A program made the position numbers and the translations under genes. A DNA stretch of 64,000 nucleotides, taken from assembly GCA_029378245.1 (NCBI GenBank), contig JARKIF010000021.1:62001-126000 (forward strand), written 5' to 3'. This DNA comes from Roridomyces roridus (taxonomy: Eukaryota; Basidiomycota; Agaricomycetes; Agaricales; Mycenaceae). The notes under the pieces are model-generated. The model was not told where the DNA came from and searched no databases. It saw nothing but the letters and a program-made list of their open reading frames with translations. Below, piece after piece: positions 1 through 10,647 of this stretch (position 1 is its first letter; every line of letters begins with the position of its first letter).

Positions 1-1275
1 TGTGATTCAATTTTGGATCAGATGTTGATCCAAGATTCTGATACAAGTGATGATATGGTCACATGTTCCCACGATCTTACATAATCCATGATCAGGCGAT
101 ATTCAAATGTCTCGAAAACTCTGAATCCCATCATGAATCCACTTGTTATCTATCTATTACTGTATCTTTTTGAGGAGAACAATGGGTAGATATAAAGTGT
201 TTGGAATTTCATTTGATCAATGAGATGTTACACTAATGAAAGATACTACTTTGTAATCTCAGTTGCCCATGTGGTAGAATCTCAAAACATGTCAAAGGCC
301 AGCAGCCAAAACATGGCCAAATGAGGAAATTTCCAGTTTTGGTATTTCAAATTATCTCTATAACATAATTTCCTCATAGAACTTAACTTGGAAGTCACAT
401 GACCTGCGTCTCCGAGTTGCGTCTCAACTTGCCACTTGTGTCTCTGTCTTGTGTCTCAACTTGAGATCATGTGATTTGTGTCTTGGACTTGCGTCAAGCC
501 GAAATAGCCTGACATGTGACCTGCACTTGCGCTGACTGGATTGTCTCCGCCTACCACTTGAGCCAGATATTTTTCAATGAAAAATGACTTTATAGCTTGA
601 TGTCGGTCAAGTGGGTTTTGATGTCAGTAAGGTCGGCGCGAGATTGGAGGATGAGCTGCTTGGAGTGGAGGTTATCGGCAAGGAGGTAGGTCATCGGGAC
701 AACCAAGGCGCGCTCAACGCGGTCTTGGCACAGCGACTGCCGGAATGTGTTCAGCGACTTGGTCGAGTCAAGAGGAGGGAGAAGACAGACCAAGACGCAG
801 GTCACATGATCTCAAGTTGAGACGCAAGACAGAGACGCAAGTGGTGAGTTGAGACGCAACTCCAATACACAGGTCATGTGACTTCCAAGCTAGGTTCTAT
901 CAGGAAATTAGGTGATGGAGATAATTTGAAATACCAAAACTGGAAATTTCCTCATTTGGCCATCTTTTTGCTGCTGGCCTTTGGCATGTTTTGACATTCG
1001 ACCACATGGGCAACTGAGATTATAAAGTAGTATCTTTCATTAGTGTAACAACACACTGATCAAATGAAATTCCAACACTTTGACTCAGATCTACCCATTT
1101 TCTTGTCAAATATGCAGCAATAGATAGATAACAATAACAAGTGGATTTACAATGAGAGTTTTCAACACATTGGAATATTGCCTGATCATGGATTATGTAA
1201 GATTGTGGGAACATGTGACCATCTGATCACTTGTATCAGATTCTTGAATCAACATTTGATCCAAACTTTGATCAC
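1..1275. repeat. Large foldback (palindromic) inverted repeat, left end cut by the window
   Basis: Bases 1-500 and 785-1275 are diverged reverse complements of each other. For example, the text around 380-500 (repeated TGCGTCTCAACTTG phrases and TCACATGACCTG) reappears inverted at 790-890, and 40-110 reappears inverted at 1165-1235. The arms flank a spacer at about 500-785. Arm divergence is modest, with scattered substitutions and small indels. The layout resembles a foldback-type or composite DNA element. No transposase is seen. The left end may extend beyond base 1. Confidence 0.8.
590..805 (-). pseudogene. Short coding-like fragment in the foldback spacer
   Basis: A 71-codon open frame fills the spacer of the foldback repeat. 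It has a protein-like composition: a leucine- and arginine-rich, probably helical stretch ending in repeated LTDIK. Its base composition is more GC-rich than the AT-rich arms, so it looks like a captured piece of a host gene rather than part of the repeat. I do not recognise the family. A chance open frame cannot be excluded. Confidence 0.35.
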
Positions 1276-1543
1276 ATGACCTGCGTCTGGGAGCTGCGTC
1301 TTGCGTCTGGGAGTTGCGTCTCGACTTGCACTTTTAGGACCTGTGTCCCAGGCTTGCCTTGGCCCTTGGGTGGTGCTACCACATGATAGGCATCCATAAC
1401 CTGTGTCAGGGCCATATTGCCATGTCTAGTTGACTTCCCTATCCAGCAAAACCTGGGAACTAAACCTGAAAAGATGCATAAACTTGTGTATCACTGCATT
1501 GAACTAATCCCTTGCATCTGCGCCATTGACACTGTAATTTTCA

Positions 1544-2050
1544 ATGATAAATGCTGTCATATCCCTCCCTCCTTCGTCGCCATCCCCACAGGGCGGAGAC
1601 GAATCCCCCACGAGGCCTCCCGGTCTCCCCTCTCGCCGCAAAGCCACTCTTCCCAACGCGCCACAAACTTGGCTGGATCGTGCGGAGGCGTATCAACAGC
1701 TGCAGCAGCGAGGACCGGGAGAGCATCTGCGGATGCAGCCTTCTCCTGCCACACGTGTGCTTCGGAATCGCAACGCCGCCGTCGGTGTTGACGCCAAGGA
1801 CGATGACGACGACGACGACGACAGGTCGGTCTCGGACTTCAGCACGACCGAGGCCGACACTCGAGCTCGATTGGAGAAGGAGTTCCCAGCCGCGGTGGAC
1901 TACGAGGAGCAGGATGAAGAAGACTTTGAAGCCATGGAGGCAGAAACAACGGCAAGGGCCAAACGCAAGGGCAAGTCCAAGGCCGTCGAGGAAGACGCCG
2001 AGTCGCACACGGGTGAAGATGAGGAGGGCGAACCAGAGTCAGATGGGGAG

Positions 2051-2081
<31 letters not shown>

Positions 2082-4064
2082 TCGCTTGGGACCTCAAACC
2101 GGGGCCGTTGGGGGAGGAGGACCTCGAAAAGGCCCATGAGGCGCGTCGTGCGTACCAGAAAGCCATGCACAACATTGCGCGTGGCGCTGGCAAGCGAGTA
2201 TCCGCTCTGTTCAAGGCGGTGGGCAATCACAAAACGCGGTCGAGGACGGATAACCCCTGGAACGCGTTCCAAGTCAAGTATCGCGTCGACCACCCGAAAC
2301 CCAAAGAAAGTGCGTCATTTCTGTCTGTCCGGTCTCACTTGTTTCCAATACTGATTTTCGCCTCTTCATAGTGAGCGTGGATGAATACAAGGGCCAATGC
2401 AAAGACGCGTATGCCGCGCTTTTTGAAGACATCCCAGAAGACGACGAGAAGACACGGAATGAGATCAAGTCGGGGTTACTGGCGTGGTACGCCGGTATCA
2501 CAGCAGTGGTATTGGAGGGGAGGAAAGCAAGCGGCCACAGACGCGCTGTCATGAACAAGGTTGTTAAGCCTTTCATTCGGGAGGTAAGACCACGCTCGTC
2601 TTTACTTGGGTCTTATACTAATATATTCTCTTAGAGTACTCTGACATACCAGACCAGCGACGTGGACGTCTTCGGCTTCGCCATCGATTCATTCACGGCC
2701 GAGGCAGTCATTTGAGGTGGCTCGCCAGATTTCTTTACCCTGCACGCTAGCTACGAAACGGCTATCAAGACCAAGCTACTCGACTTCTCAGCAATGCTAA
2801 GGTGCGTCTGTACGTCCACCCCGATGAGACCCAACTGATTGCACGTAGAATGGTCAAGATGGCGCGACGTGAGGCGGAAGGCAGCGATGCTCAGCCCGTC
2901 ATCATCGATTTCACCCCGCACCCTGGGGACAAGAAGCCCGACGTATTCACGCGCACCATTGGGTGTCTGTTTCTGAATAGTGCTTGTACGTCGTCGCCAT
3001 CCACCCTTGCCGTGATGGCGTTCTCACCGCTATTGTATAGGTCTCGTTTTCCGCGAGCGCGACGAAGAGCCTCCTTCAAAATTGATGAGAAAGTCGCAGT
3101 TCTCTTGGACGTTCGCCGATGTCGCAGTTACCTATCACCTGCGCATCAAGAACTGGCCGATTGCGCTCAAGAGCTCACACCCGGGCAAGTCCTTCAGCTT
3201 GAAGAGCATCAAGGGCGACGCCAAGAAACAATGGTACAAGCTCTGGGAGGCAATGAAGGCGAAATACCACGGCAAGAATGATGAGGAAGACGACGACGAT
3301 GATACGGTAGAAATTGAGTCGTGGAGTGAGGGTGAGTCAGCTACTCTCCAGATATATCACTTTAATCTGACAATGACGCAGAGGAAATGGCGCTCGAGGG
3401 CGCGGCTCTGGCCAAGGTACCCATCATCACGGGTGTCGACGGGTCGACCCTCCTCTACGCCAAGGATGCCCCCAAGCTCATCAAACAGCTCGGTGGCGTC
3501 GATTTGAGCGACGAGGAAGACGGTGACAACGACAAGGATGCGCGTGCGCAGGACGAAGAGGAGGACGATAGGGTAGAGCGTCCTCAGCGCCCGCTGCCCC
3601 GCCGGCCTCGTCAGAAACAGGCAGCAGCAGCGGACACGGAGGAGGAACGTCCTTCAGGTAACGCGCAGCCTTCCCGCAAGAGAGCCGCCGCGGGTCCTCC
3701 CGAGGAAGAACCAGCCCCGAAGCGTCCCACTCCTCCCGCCCCGATTACTCAAGGGGACGTTGGCGCTCCCTCGACCTCCCGCCTTACCCTTCCTATTGCG
3801 ATCAATCACGGCGAAGAGCGAGAGTCCAGTCCGGTCGCACCGACGATGTGCCGGTGGGTTAACGGTACGCGGCGCTCCAAGCCATTCCCTGTGGACGATC
3901 TGAGTCCTGTGGCGGCGGGCAAGACCTTCGCAGCGGAGGAATATGCGAGGGTGGAGGTTTCCAACGGGGAGGAATGGATTCCGTTGCCCCAAGGTATCGT
4001 GCCGATCTTGACGGATGAGCAAGCCAAGGTGGCAGCGTTTTATCGAAAACTCTTGAAGTTCTGA
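1544..4064 (+). pseudogene. Multi-exon gene of unknown function, interrupted by one in-frame TGA
   Basis: Six exons join in frame: 1544-2309, 2372-2583, 2635-2801, 2849-2985, 3041-3331 and 3382-4064 (752 codons in all). All introns are GT-AG and 47-62 bp. The product would be hydrophilic and probably nuclear. Residues about 85-180 are acidic and low-complexity (runs of Asp and Glu). A conserved-looking middle starts near NPWNAFQVKY and continues through exons 2-5. An acidic, Lys/Pro-rich linker follows, and a C-terminal block reads EEWIPLPQGI. No known domain is recognised. The single flaw is a TGA at 2713-2715 in exon 3, with the frame open on both sides, so this is either a recent pseudogene or a sequencing or strain variant. 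The first ATG of the long open exon was taken as start. It lies next to the foldback repeat. Confidence 0.65.
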
Positions 4065-4289
4065 GAATATGGAATATGTATACATGTCTAATATGATACT
4101 TGCTTGACCTCCTGCATTGATTCCAAGAAAACTGCCTAATTCGGACGATATCGGTTGTTGTGGCACATTGTTTGGTCAGCACAGCAATCATCGAATTCGG
4201 AAATGCCGAGTTGATTGACAGCCTGCTTCTTTGTACAGATATTCTATGGAGAGGATTGAGTTGCAAAGGCGTACCTTGTAGGTTTCTTT

Positions 4290-4612
4290 TATTTGGATTT
4301 CTCAGTGGAAGGGACGCAGGTAGGAACTCGTACTCGAACCACTGCCAATGTCTTTCTGGCTCAGTGGTAACTTGCTTGCTTGTAATCAATGTGTCAACAG
4401 TTATGGTCACCAGTTCAATTCCTGGGTCTGGCATTCTTTTTTGGCACTCACCTTCTTTCGTTTGATTTCTCATGGGAAGGGACGCACCTAGAAAATCATG
4501 CTCTACTTATTTGCAATGCCTTGTTGCCGCAGTGGTAAAGTTGCCTGGTCCCATCAGTGTTTGTGGTCAACCATTCAATTCCCGCTTCAGCACTCTTTTT
4601 GTGCCACTGAAC
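4290..4612 (+). repeat. Two tandem tRNA-like (SINE-type) units
   Basis: Two diverged copies of a roughly 170-bp unit sit head to tail (about 4290-4442 and 4462-4600). Each carries a pol III A-box-like motif (TGGCTCAGTGGTAACTTGC at 4357, TTGCCGCAGTGGTAAAG at 4524). Each also has a B-box-like motif (centred near 4417 and 4578) and a T run (4437-4442, 4595-4600) that could end pol III transcription. They do not fold as full tRNAs, so tRNA-derived SINE copies are the best explanation. Confidence 0.6.
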
Positions 4613-4639
4613 TTTTGTGGCTTGAAGCCAGAACAGAGC

Positions 4640-5112
4640 CAGGTGGGTATACTCACAAAGAAGAACTTGAGGTGGGTATACCTACCCAGAATCATGGTTT
4701 CGGTGGGTATACCCACCTTGCTGGGGCAGGGGAGTGGGTACACCCACCTGTGCTTTTGGAAGGGTGGGTATCCCCAAGATGGAGAGGTGGGTGTACCCAC
4801 TTCTAAACAGGAGAGAGTGGGGATACCCACCTTGCCAAAAACACAGTGGGTGGGGATGGATACCCACCTTGCGTTGGTGGGAGTGGGGATACCCACCGTG
4901 AGGGTCCTCACCTTTTTCGGGATACCCTCGGTGGGATACCCACTCTGTCCAATTTGAGGTGGGTATACCCACAGCGAGTATCCCCACTTTGCAAATGGAA
5001 TGGTGGGTATACCCACAGTGGGTATCCCCACTTTGCGAATGGCATGGTGGGTATACCCACGGTGAGTATGCTCACCTTGCAAATGAGATGGTGGGTATAC
5101 CCACAGTGAGCA
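4640..5112. repeat. Degenerate tandem array of the palindrome GTGGGTATACCCAC
   Basis: About 15 copies of the perfect or near-perfect 14-base palindrome GTGGGTATACCCAC are separated by variable 15-25 base spacers such as TTTGCGAATGGCATG. Because the unit is self-complementary, open frames rich in the peptide VGIPT and similar appear on both strands. These frames are by-products and not genes. Each unit could form a small hairpin. A second short block lies at 5828-5935. Confidence 0.9.
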
Positions 5113-5439
5113 TGTGTGCCCATGGTGCAGACCAGCCAAATTTTCCAGCTGGTATGGTGTCTTGTATAATTAATTCCTGAAAGGTTGTTGTCCCTCAATC
5201 GATTGCTATTAGCATATGTGCCAACACGGCTGTTTAAGTATGGCGAGAATCACCCTGGCTAATACTAATAGTAATGCAACAACAGACACGAGAAGGATAC
5301 AAAAAGCAAGCATACTGTCAGCCACTATCCATGACCTGGGACCAGCTGTATGGTACATGTGCCACAATGGCAAAAGCAAGCTGGATATGAAACCCAATGT
5401 CAATTGGATAGGAAATATGACAATTGGACTGGCCATCAG

Positions 5440-5825
5440 CTACTAGCCCAGCAGTAGGAAGAGGCCCAAAGATGAGCCCATAATTGTGGTAAAATTGCAA
5501 AAGCGAGTTGACTATGAGCAGCCCAGCAGCAGGGACAAAAACCGCCCCAGACAGTACAGCACCAAAATTGGTCAAAACAACCTGGGCTGCTAGCCACCAG
5601 CCAGGGGGCCACACGAAAACCGCCCCGTACAGCCGTGAAAATCGCCAAAACGAGCTGGGCTACTAGCCACCAGCCAGGAGCCAGCAGCAGGCTCGAAAAC
5701 TGCCCTGTACAGCCATGAAAATGCCCAAAACGAGCTGGCCTGCTAGCCACCAGCCAGGGGCCACAAGCAGGCACAAAAACCGCCCCATACAGCCCCCAGA
5801 ATCGCAAAAACGAGCTGGCTCGGTG
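5440..5825. repeat. Minisatellite of about 80 bp, four or more diverged units
   Basis: Units contain the phrase CTAGCCACCAGCCAGG followed by an AAAACCGCCCC.TACAGCC phrase. Clear unit boundaries (CTGG[GC]CT.CTAGCC) recur near 5582, 5655, 5735 and 5815, a spacing of 73-80 bases. A more diverged unit starts near 5440. The array is flanked on both sides by blocks of the GTGGGTATACCCAC palindrome. Confidence 0.8.
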
Positions 5826-5827
5826 GG

Positions 5828-5935
5828 AGGTGGGTATACCCACCACGCAGTGTGACGTGACATGGTGGGTATCCCCAGGTAGGTATACCCACCGCCGTGG
5901 GTGGGTGCACCACCACTGGGTATACCCACTTCCTG
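5828..5935. repeat. Second block of the GTGGGTATACCCAC palindrome
   Basis: Four to five copies of the 14-base palindrome or close variants (GTGGGTATCCCCAG, TAGGTATACCCACC, ACTGGGTATACCCAC) follow the minisatellite directly. Together with the 4640-5112 block they bracket it. From here to about 6240 I see no gene or repeat I can name. Confidence 0.8.
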
Positions 5936-6239
5936 GGACCTACTTAGGCCCCACCCCTCAGCCATATGTCAAGCCTAAGTAGGTAGGCTTTGAGGTAGCC
6001 TGAAGTGAACCCAAAGCGGTTACACTGTTCTGGGAATTTGATCCAACAAACACCGTAACCGCGCCGCGAGCTGGCAGGAGCGGAGCACCGAGATCGGCGG
6101 GAGTGCTGAGTCAGTCAGTGTGGTGGGCTGAAGCAAAAGAGAATGATCCGGGCACAGCTACGTATCCAAACATCACTAAACTGATCCTAGTGTGGTCATC
6201 AATTGGTCATCAATCGGCTGGCCGTTCCGGCCTCGGCAA

Positions 6240-6560
6240 TCCTCGGCATCCTCACACCCTAAAAGATAGCGTACATCCACAAATCTTGTTGATTCCTGTA
6301 CTCCTACACAACTTTGCCCCTTTGTACCATCCGCGTCCAGCGGCAACAGTGGCAGGCGGAACGGCCCCTTTTCGTAACTTGCACCGAAAACGGGAATTCT
6401 GGGAGTAGTTTGAGTACGACGGTCTTGCGTTGCGAGGATCCTGAGTTGATATCATTCAGCTTTGGGAATGCACGAAAGAAAGCATGAACGAGCCGCCAAC
6501 CGAGACACGTATGCGGCCCAGCGACAAAAAAGTGGATTCGGATGATGCTGGTTCGTATTC
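6240..6560 (-). pseudogene. Relic of a cytochrome P450 3' end
   Basis: This stretch is a diverged copy of the last two exons and 3' flank of the P450 gene at 8494-10647 (compare 6240-6530 with 8430-8780). The heme-ligand signature survives (FFVAGPHTCLGWR; Cys is the heme thiolate ligand). The last exon carries small indels that break its frame relative to the intact copy. No matching upstream exons are found, so this is a truncated, dead duplicate. It lies just upstream of the aldo-keto reductase, which therefore sits between two P450 3' ends of the same orientation. Confidence 0.8.
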
Positions 6561-6790
6561 CGTTCGATTCGGGCGGCCCAGCTACAAGAAGGGGCTGAGT
6601 CATACTTACTTTGGAACACGCTCGAGAATTCGGCCGCTGAGTTTGACCTCTAAATTTGAATCCCGACAGAAGCTTACTTACGCGTAAGCGGCATCGAAGC
6701 CAAATTTGCGAGTCATCCAATGCCGAACGCGCGTCGTGGATTCACTCCGGCAGGGGATTTGTAAGGATGCTTCTAATTGGCTGAAGAGCA

Positions 6791-6797
6791 GTATAAA
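6791..6797 (+). promoter_or_regulatory. TATA box of the aldo-keto reductase gene
   Basis: TATAAAA lies 56 bases before the ATG at 6847, a usual distance for a basidiomycete core promoter. Confidence 0.55.
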
Positions 6798-6846
6798 ACA
6801 TGGTCGATAACCCAGAGGCTCTACTACTATCTTCTCCTCCGTCCTC

Positions 6847-8251
6847 ATGTCTACTTTTCCCACTCGCAAAATTGGCGGCGTCAGCGTCTCTGCCATCGGA
6901 TACGGCGCAATGGGCATCGGTGGCGTGTATGGCGCCGTACCCAACGACGAAGGCCGCTTCAAAGTTCGTATCTCTCATCTTGAGGAACCTCTGTGAGCTC
7001 ATCTCGATGTTCGCTGCAGCTCCTCGACGCAGCATATGCCGCAGGCTGTACCATGTGGGACACGGCGGACATATATATGGATTCTGAGGACCTCCTCGGT
7101 CAATGGTGCGCTGTCTCTCCCGTTGTCTGACGCGCGGCACGCGGGCTCACCGTCGATGCATCAGGTTCAAACGCACTGGAAAGCGTAACGATATCTTCCT
7201 CGCCACCAAGTTCGGGATTGTTTCGTTTGCGCCCGGCGAGCGTGCCGTCAACGGGAGCAAGGAGTACGCCCGTGCGTCGATTGAAAAATCGCTCAAGAGG
7301 CTCGGCGTCGACTACGTTGATCTGTTCTATCTCCATGTAGGTCCTCATTCTTCATCGATCCAAGAAATCGGGCTGACTATTGGATCAGCGTGCAGACATC
7401 AACGTCCCGATCGAGGTAGGTGCCTGGCGCGTTCTCATGTCTGCATCTCACACCGCTGCAGGAATCCGTCGCCGCCATGGCCGAATTCGTCAAGTGAGTC
7501 GACCCCGATTCTCCCTCCCTGCACTCACTGAACATCTCCACAGAGAAGGCAAAGTGAAATTCCTGGGTCTCTCCGAAGTCTCTTCAGCCACTCTCCGGCG
7601 CGCACACGCCGTGCACCCCATCGCCGCCGTCCAGGTCGAATACAGTCCCTTCACACTCGACATCGAGGACCCCAAGATCGGGCTACTCGAGACGTGCCGC
7701 GAGCTCGGCGTGGCGGTCGTGGCATATTCGCCTCTGGGGCGCGGATTGCTTACCGGACAATATGTGCGTACCTCCCCTCTCACTCCCAATGAAATTGCGT
7801 AGAATCTTGATGCGCAAACCAGAAATCTCCAGAAGATTTTGAACCGACCGACTTCCGGCGCATGGTCGAGCGATACAACGCGCAGAACTTTCCCAACATT
7901 CTCAAGATCGTCGATGGCCTCGCGGAGGTTGGCAAAAATTATGGTGGGGCGACTCCAGGACAAGTGGCGCTCGCGTGGCTCCTTGCGCAGGGCGAGGATA
8001 TTACCCCAATTCCGGGGACGACCAAGCTCAAGGTTAGTGCACCGCTTGATTCCTCAAGAGATTGGCTGACGGGTTTTGGGTAGTATCTCGAGGAGAACCT
8101 GGGCGCGGCCAAGATCACGCTTTCCAAAGAGGATGCGGCGAAGGTGAGGGAGCTTGCGGCGGCTGCAGACGCGCAGCAGGGGGCACGGTACCCGTCTGGC
8201 CTGTTGGAGACGATGTTCGTTGATACGCCTTTGCCTGGAACGGTGGCCTAA
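6847..8251 (+). CDS. Aldo-keto reductase (NADPH-dependent, AKR13/YakC-like)
   Basis: About 328 residues after removing eight short introns. Exons start at 6847, 7020, 7165, 7389 (only 27 nt), 7462, 7544, near 7823, and after an intron starting near 8035. The protein is a soluble (alpha/beta)8 barrel that reduces carbonyls to alcohols using NADPH. Visible family features are the N-terminal IGYGAMG strand, the catalytic Asp and Tyr in [11 protein letters not shown], the catalytic Lys in FLATKFG, the catalytic His in LFYLHR, and the cofactor-binding SPLGRG and PIPGTTK segments. All four tetrad residues are present. The Met after the catalytic Tyr is unusual, since this position is normally Gly. 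The substrate cannot be told. It ends 243 bases from the convergent P450 stop. The start is the first ATG after the TATA box and gives the canonical N-terminus. Confidence 0.9.
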
Positions 8252-8493
8252 GAGCTCGGCGGCGTGGGGATGTGTATTGTAGGAATTTGCAACAGTTCGG
8301 AATAGAGAGCCATCCATGTCTTTTCTCGTGAGTCGTCAAGCACAAGGGTTCTGAGAGGGCAGGGCACGATTGTCATGCAAACAGAACTTGAACTGATCTC
8401 AGTGATTCGTCATCAGTCGGCTGATTCTTCCGGCTTCGGCATCCTCACACCCCTGAACATAGCGTACACCTAGAACTGTTGAAACCTTTACAG

Positions 8494-10647
8494 CTACACA
8501 ACTCGCCTGATACACAACTTTGCCCCCTTTGCACCCTCCGCGTCCAGCGGGAGCAGTGTCGTAGCCAACCTCAGGCGGAACGGCCCCTTTTCGTTCTTGG
8601 GCACCGAAAACGAGAATTCTGCGAGTAGTTTGAATACCACGGTTTGCATTTCGAGGATCCTGAGTTGGGCAAATTTTGTTCAGAAAAAGAGGAAAGAAAG
8701 AAGAAAGCCAGGAACGCACGCGAATCTCCAACCGAGACATGTATGCGGGCCAGCGAAAAAGCTGAGTAGGTTCGCATACGGACCGATCGCGTCGCCCTGA
8801 TGAACGCGCCCGTCCAACCACCGGTCGGGATCGAATTCCTCGCTGTTTGCACCCCAACGCGCATCCAACCTGAGGTGTCCCAGTCAGTCATAAGTGATTG
8901 ACAACATCTGATCAAGTGTACCGTTGATAGGCAGCCACGGCCAACATGACGACCTGTCCCTTGTGCACAGGAATCGCGTGCAACTTCTTGCCAGAACGCG
9001 TAGTGATGCCAGGCGCGCTCAGTGGAATGACGGTGTCCTCTAGTGCGACCCGTTCAGAGAGAGCCGCGGCGGGGTACATCCGAAGCATTTCCTGCCCACA
9101 GATTACTTGAGATGCGTGGATACAGGTTCAATTACACACCTTGATGAATGCGTTGAGAAGAGGCATGGTGTCATATGCGATGGGTGAGCCGGCCGGCGTG
9201 CCCGAGATGGTGGAGTGAATTTCTTCTCGCAGTCTCATTTGGAGGTCAGGCCTGCGCGCGAGCTCGAGGAGACCAAAGGCGAGTGTGTTTGACTGGACGG
9301 TGTTTGATTCAAGTTCATCCCGGCTGAAGAACGTCTGCTCACCGTTGTATCTTGCCCAGCAAGCAGGATAAGACTAGTCTGTGCTACGAGGTCTCCCGGA
9401 AGTAGAGTCTTCTTCGTGTCCTTCTCTCCCGAATGCACTGTACTTCTGTCAGTTCACTCTCACCAGAAAGAGCAGCAAAGCACGCACACAACAAACTGTA
9501 GATATCCCCTTCCCTGGCCCCTTCGGGTGCCCCCAGCTTCTCCTTGACGATCCGCCACCCTTCGCTGCGCGAGAAAAACTTGTATCCGCGCAAGGCACGG
9601 AATGCAGGAGTGGGGAGGTGGATTGCGAGACGCAGGAGGGGCTTGGGCACGTGCACTGCGAGTGCATCAAAGACAAGGGCGCCCGAGGTTCGGGTTGATG
9701 CTATGTCGCTGTGGGTATATGAGAAGGATGATCAGAGAGAGTGCCAAGACACGCACAGTAGTCGAGTGTTGAGAGTGACGAATTCGGGAGGGAGGTCCTC
9801 GATCGGGCAGCCCAGCGCGACTGATAATACGTGTGAGAACAAGCTCAAAAGCCGAAACCAACGAAAACAACCAACCATCCGTAATAGCCCTGAGAGCCCC
9901 TCCAGACAAAACAGCTGACACGTCCACTTCGTCGGCGGAATCGAGCTGTTCGGCCATCTGGATTTCAAGTTGAAGTTCAATCTTCGCTTTCCAAGAGATC
10001 TGCGACACACCCATTGCGCGACATTCTCAAAGACAGGTCGATATCTGCGCACGGCAGAGGCAGTAAACCCAACGTTCAACGCCCCACGGAGACGAGTGTG
10101 CTGTTCGCCTTCCGAAAGTCAACTACCGGACCCTGTTCAAAGACGCCGACAGACGCACCGTGTCGGGTGATGACTGCACCATGAGCGTACAGCCAGCTCC
10201 GCATAACTGCCAAGACTGGTCCCAGCTGAAAGTTCGGACTGTTGGTGATATGTTGCAGAGCGACGGGGTCGGAGATGACTAGGCGGTCTTGCTATCTCCG
10301 TAGAAAGTCCATAAATATCAGACTTTGACCAGGAAGGGAACTCACGCACGCCGAAACACCCTTTGATTCGATACACAGCTCCAAAGAGCTTCGTCCAGGC
10401 GAACTCATGAAGGCCGTAGGTTGACGGTAGGAGGAGATCGATTAGGTTACCTGTACCCCAAATCGGCTTTGAATAGAGAGGGGATTAGGCAATGCTGAAA
10501 ATACGCACCAAACGCCCACGATTTCGACTCGGGCCCCAGGATATCACGAATCACCGCCTGGCGCCGCTGACGGATAACGGAACGTACGAGGAGGAGGACG
10601 AAGACGGTCCCGGCGATCCTGAGGGAGGTTTGTGTGTCCATGGCCAT
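8494..10647 (-). CDS. Cytochrome P450 monooxygenase, probably damaged by a small insertion
   Basis: A heme-thiolate monooxygenase of about 520 residues in roughly 12 exons. It starts MAMDTQ with an N-terminal membrane anchor (IAGTVFVLLLVRSV). Recognisable parts are VYRIKGCFG near residue 75, the C-helix (GEQHTRLRGALN), the I-helix oxygen-binding motif LLAGQDTT, the ExxR helix EMLRMYP, the PERF-like FDPDRW, and the heme ligand loop FFAGPHTCLGWRFA. It ends in KLCIRRVV. All splice sites are GT-AG. One problem: after FENVAQ the frame is broken by about 14 extra bases (about 10001-10016 on the plus strand). Removing them would give a normal helix, so this allele is probably inactive unless the site is a sequencing error. 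The gene runs convergent with the aldo-keto reductase. A 3'-end relic lies at 6240-6560. Confidence 0.85.

Noticed and set aside
4567..5200. Open frames of 60-190 codons on both strands rich in VGIPT/GYTH peptides
   Set aside because: They are translations of the self-complementary GTGGGTATACCCAC array. Similar frames appear in every phase and both strands, with no splice or start context.
5209..5965. Hydrophobic minus-strand frames rich in APGWWLVAS
   Set aside because: They arise from the 80-bp minisatellite, which repeats every 73-80 bases and shifts frame between units.
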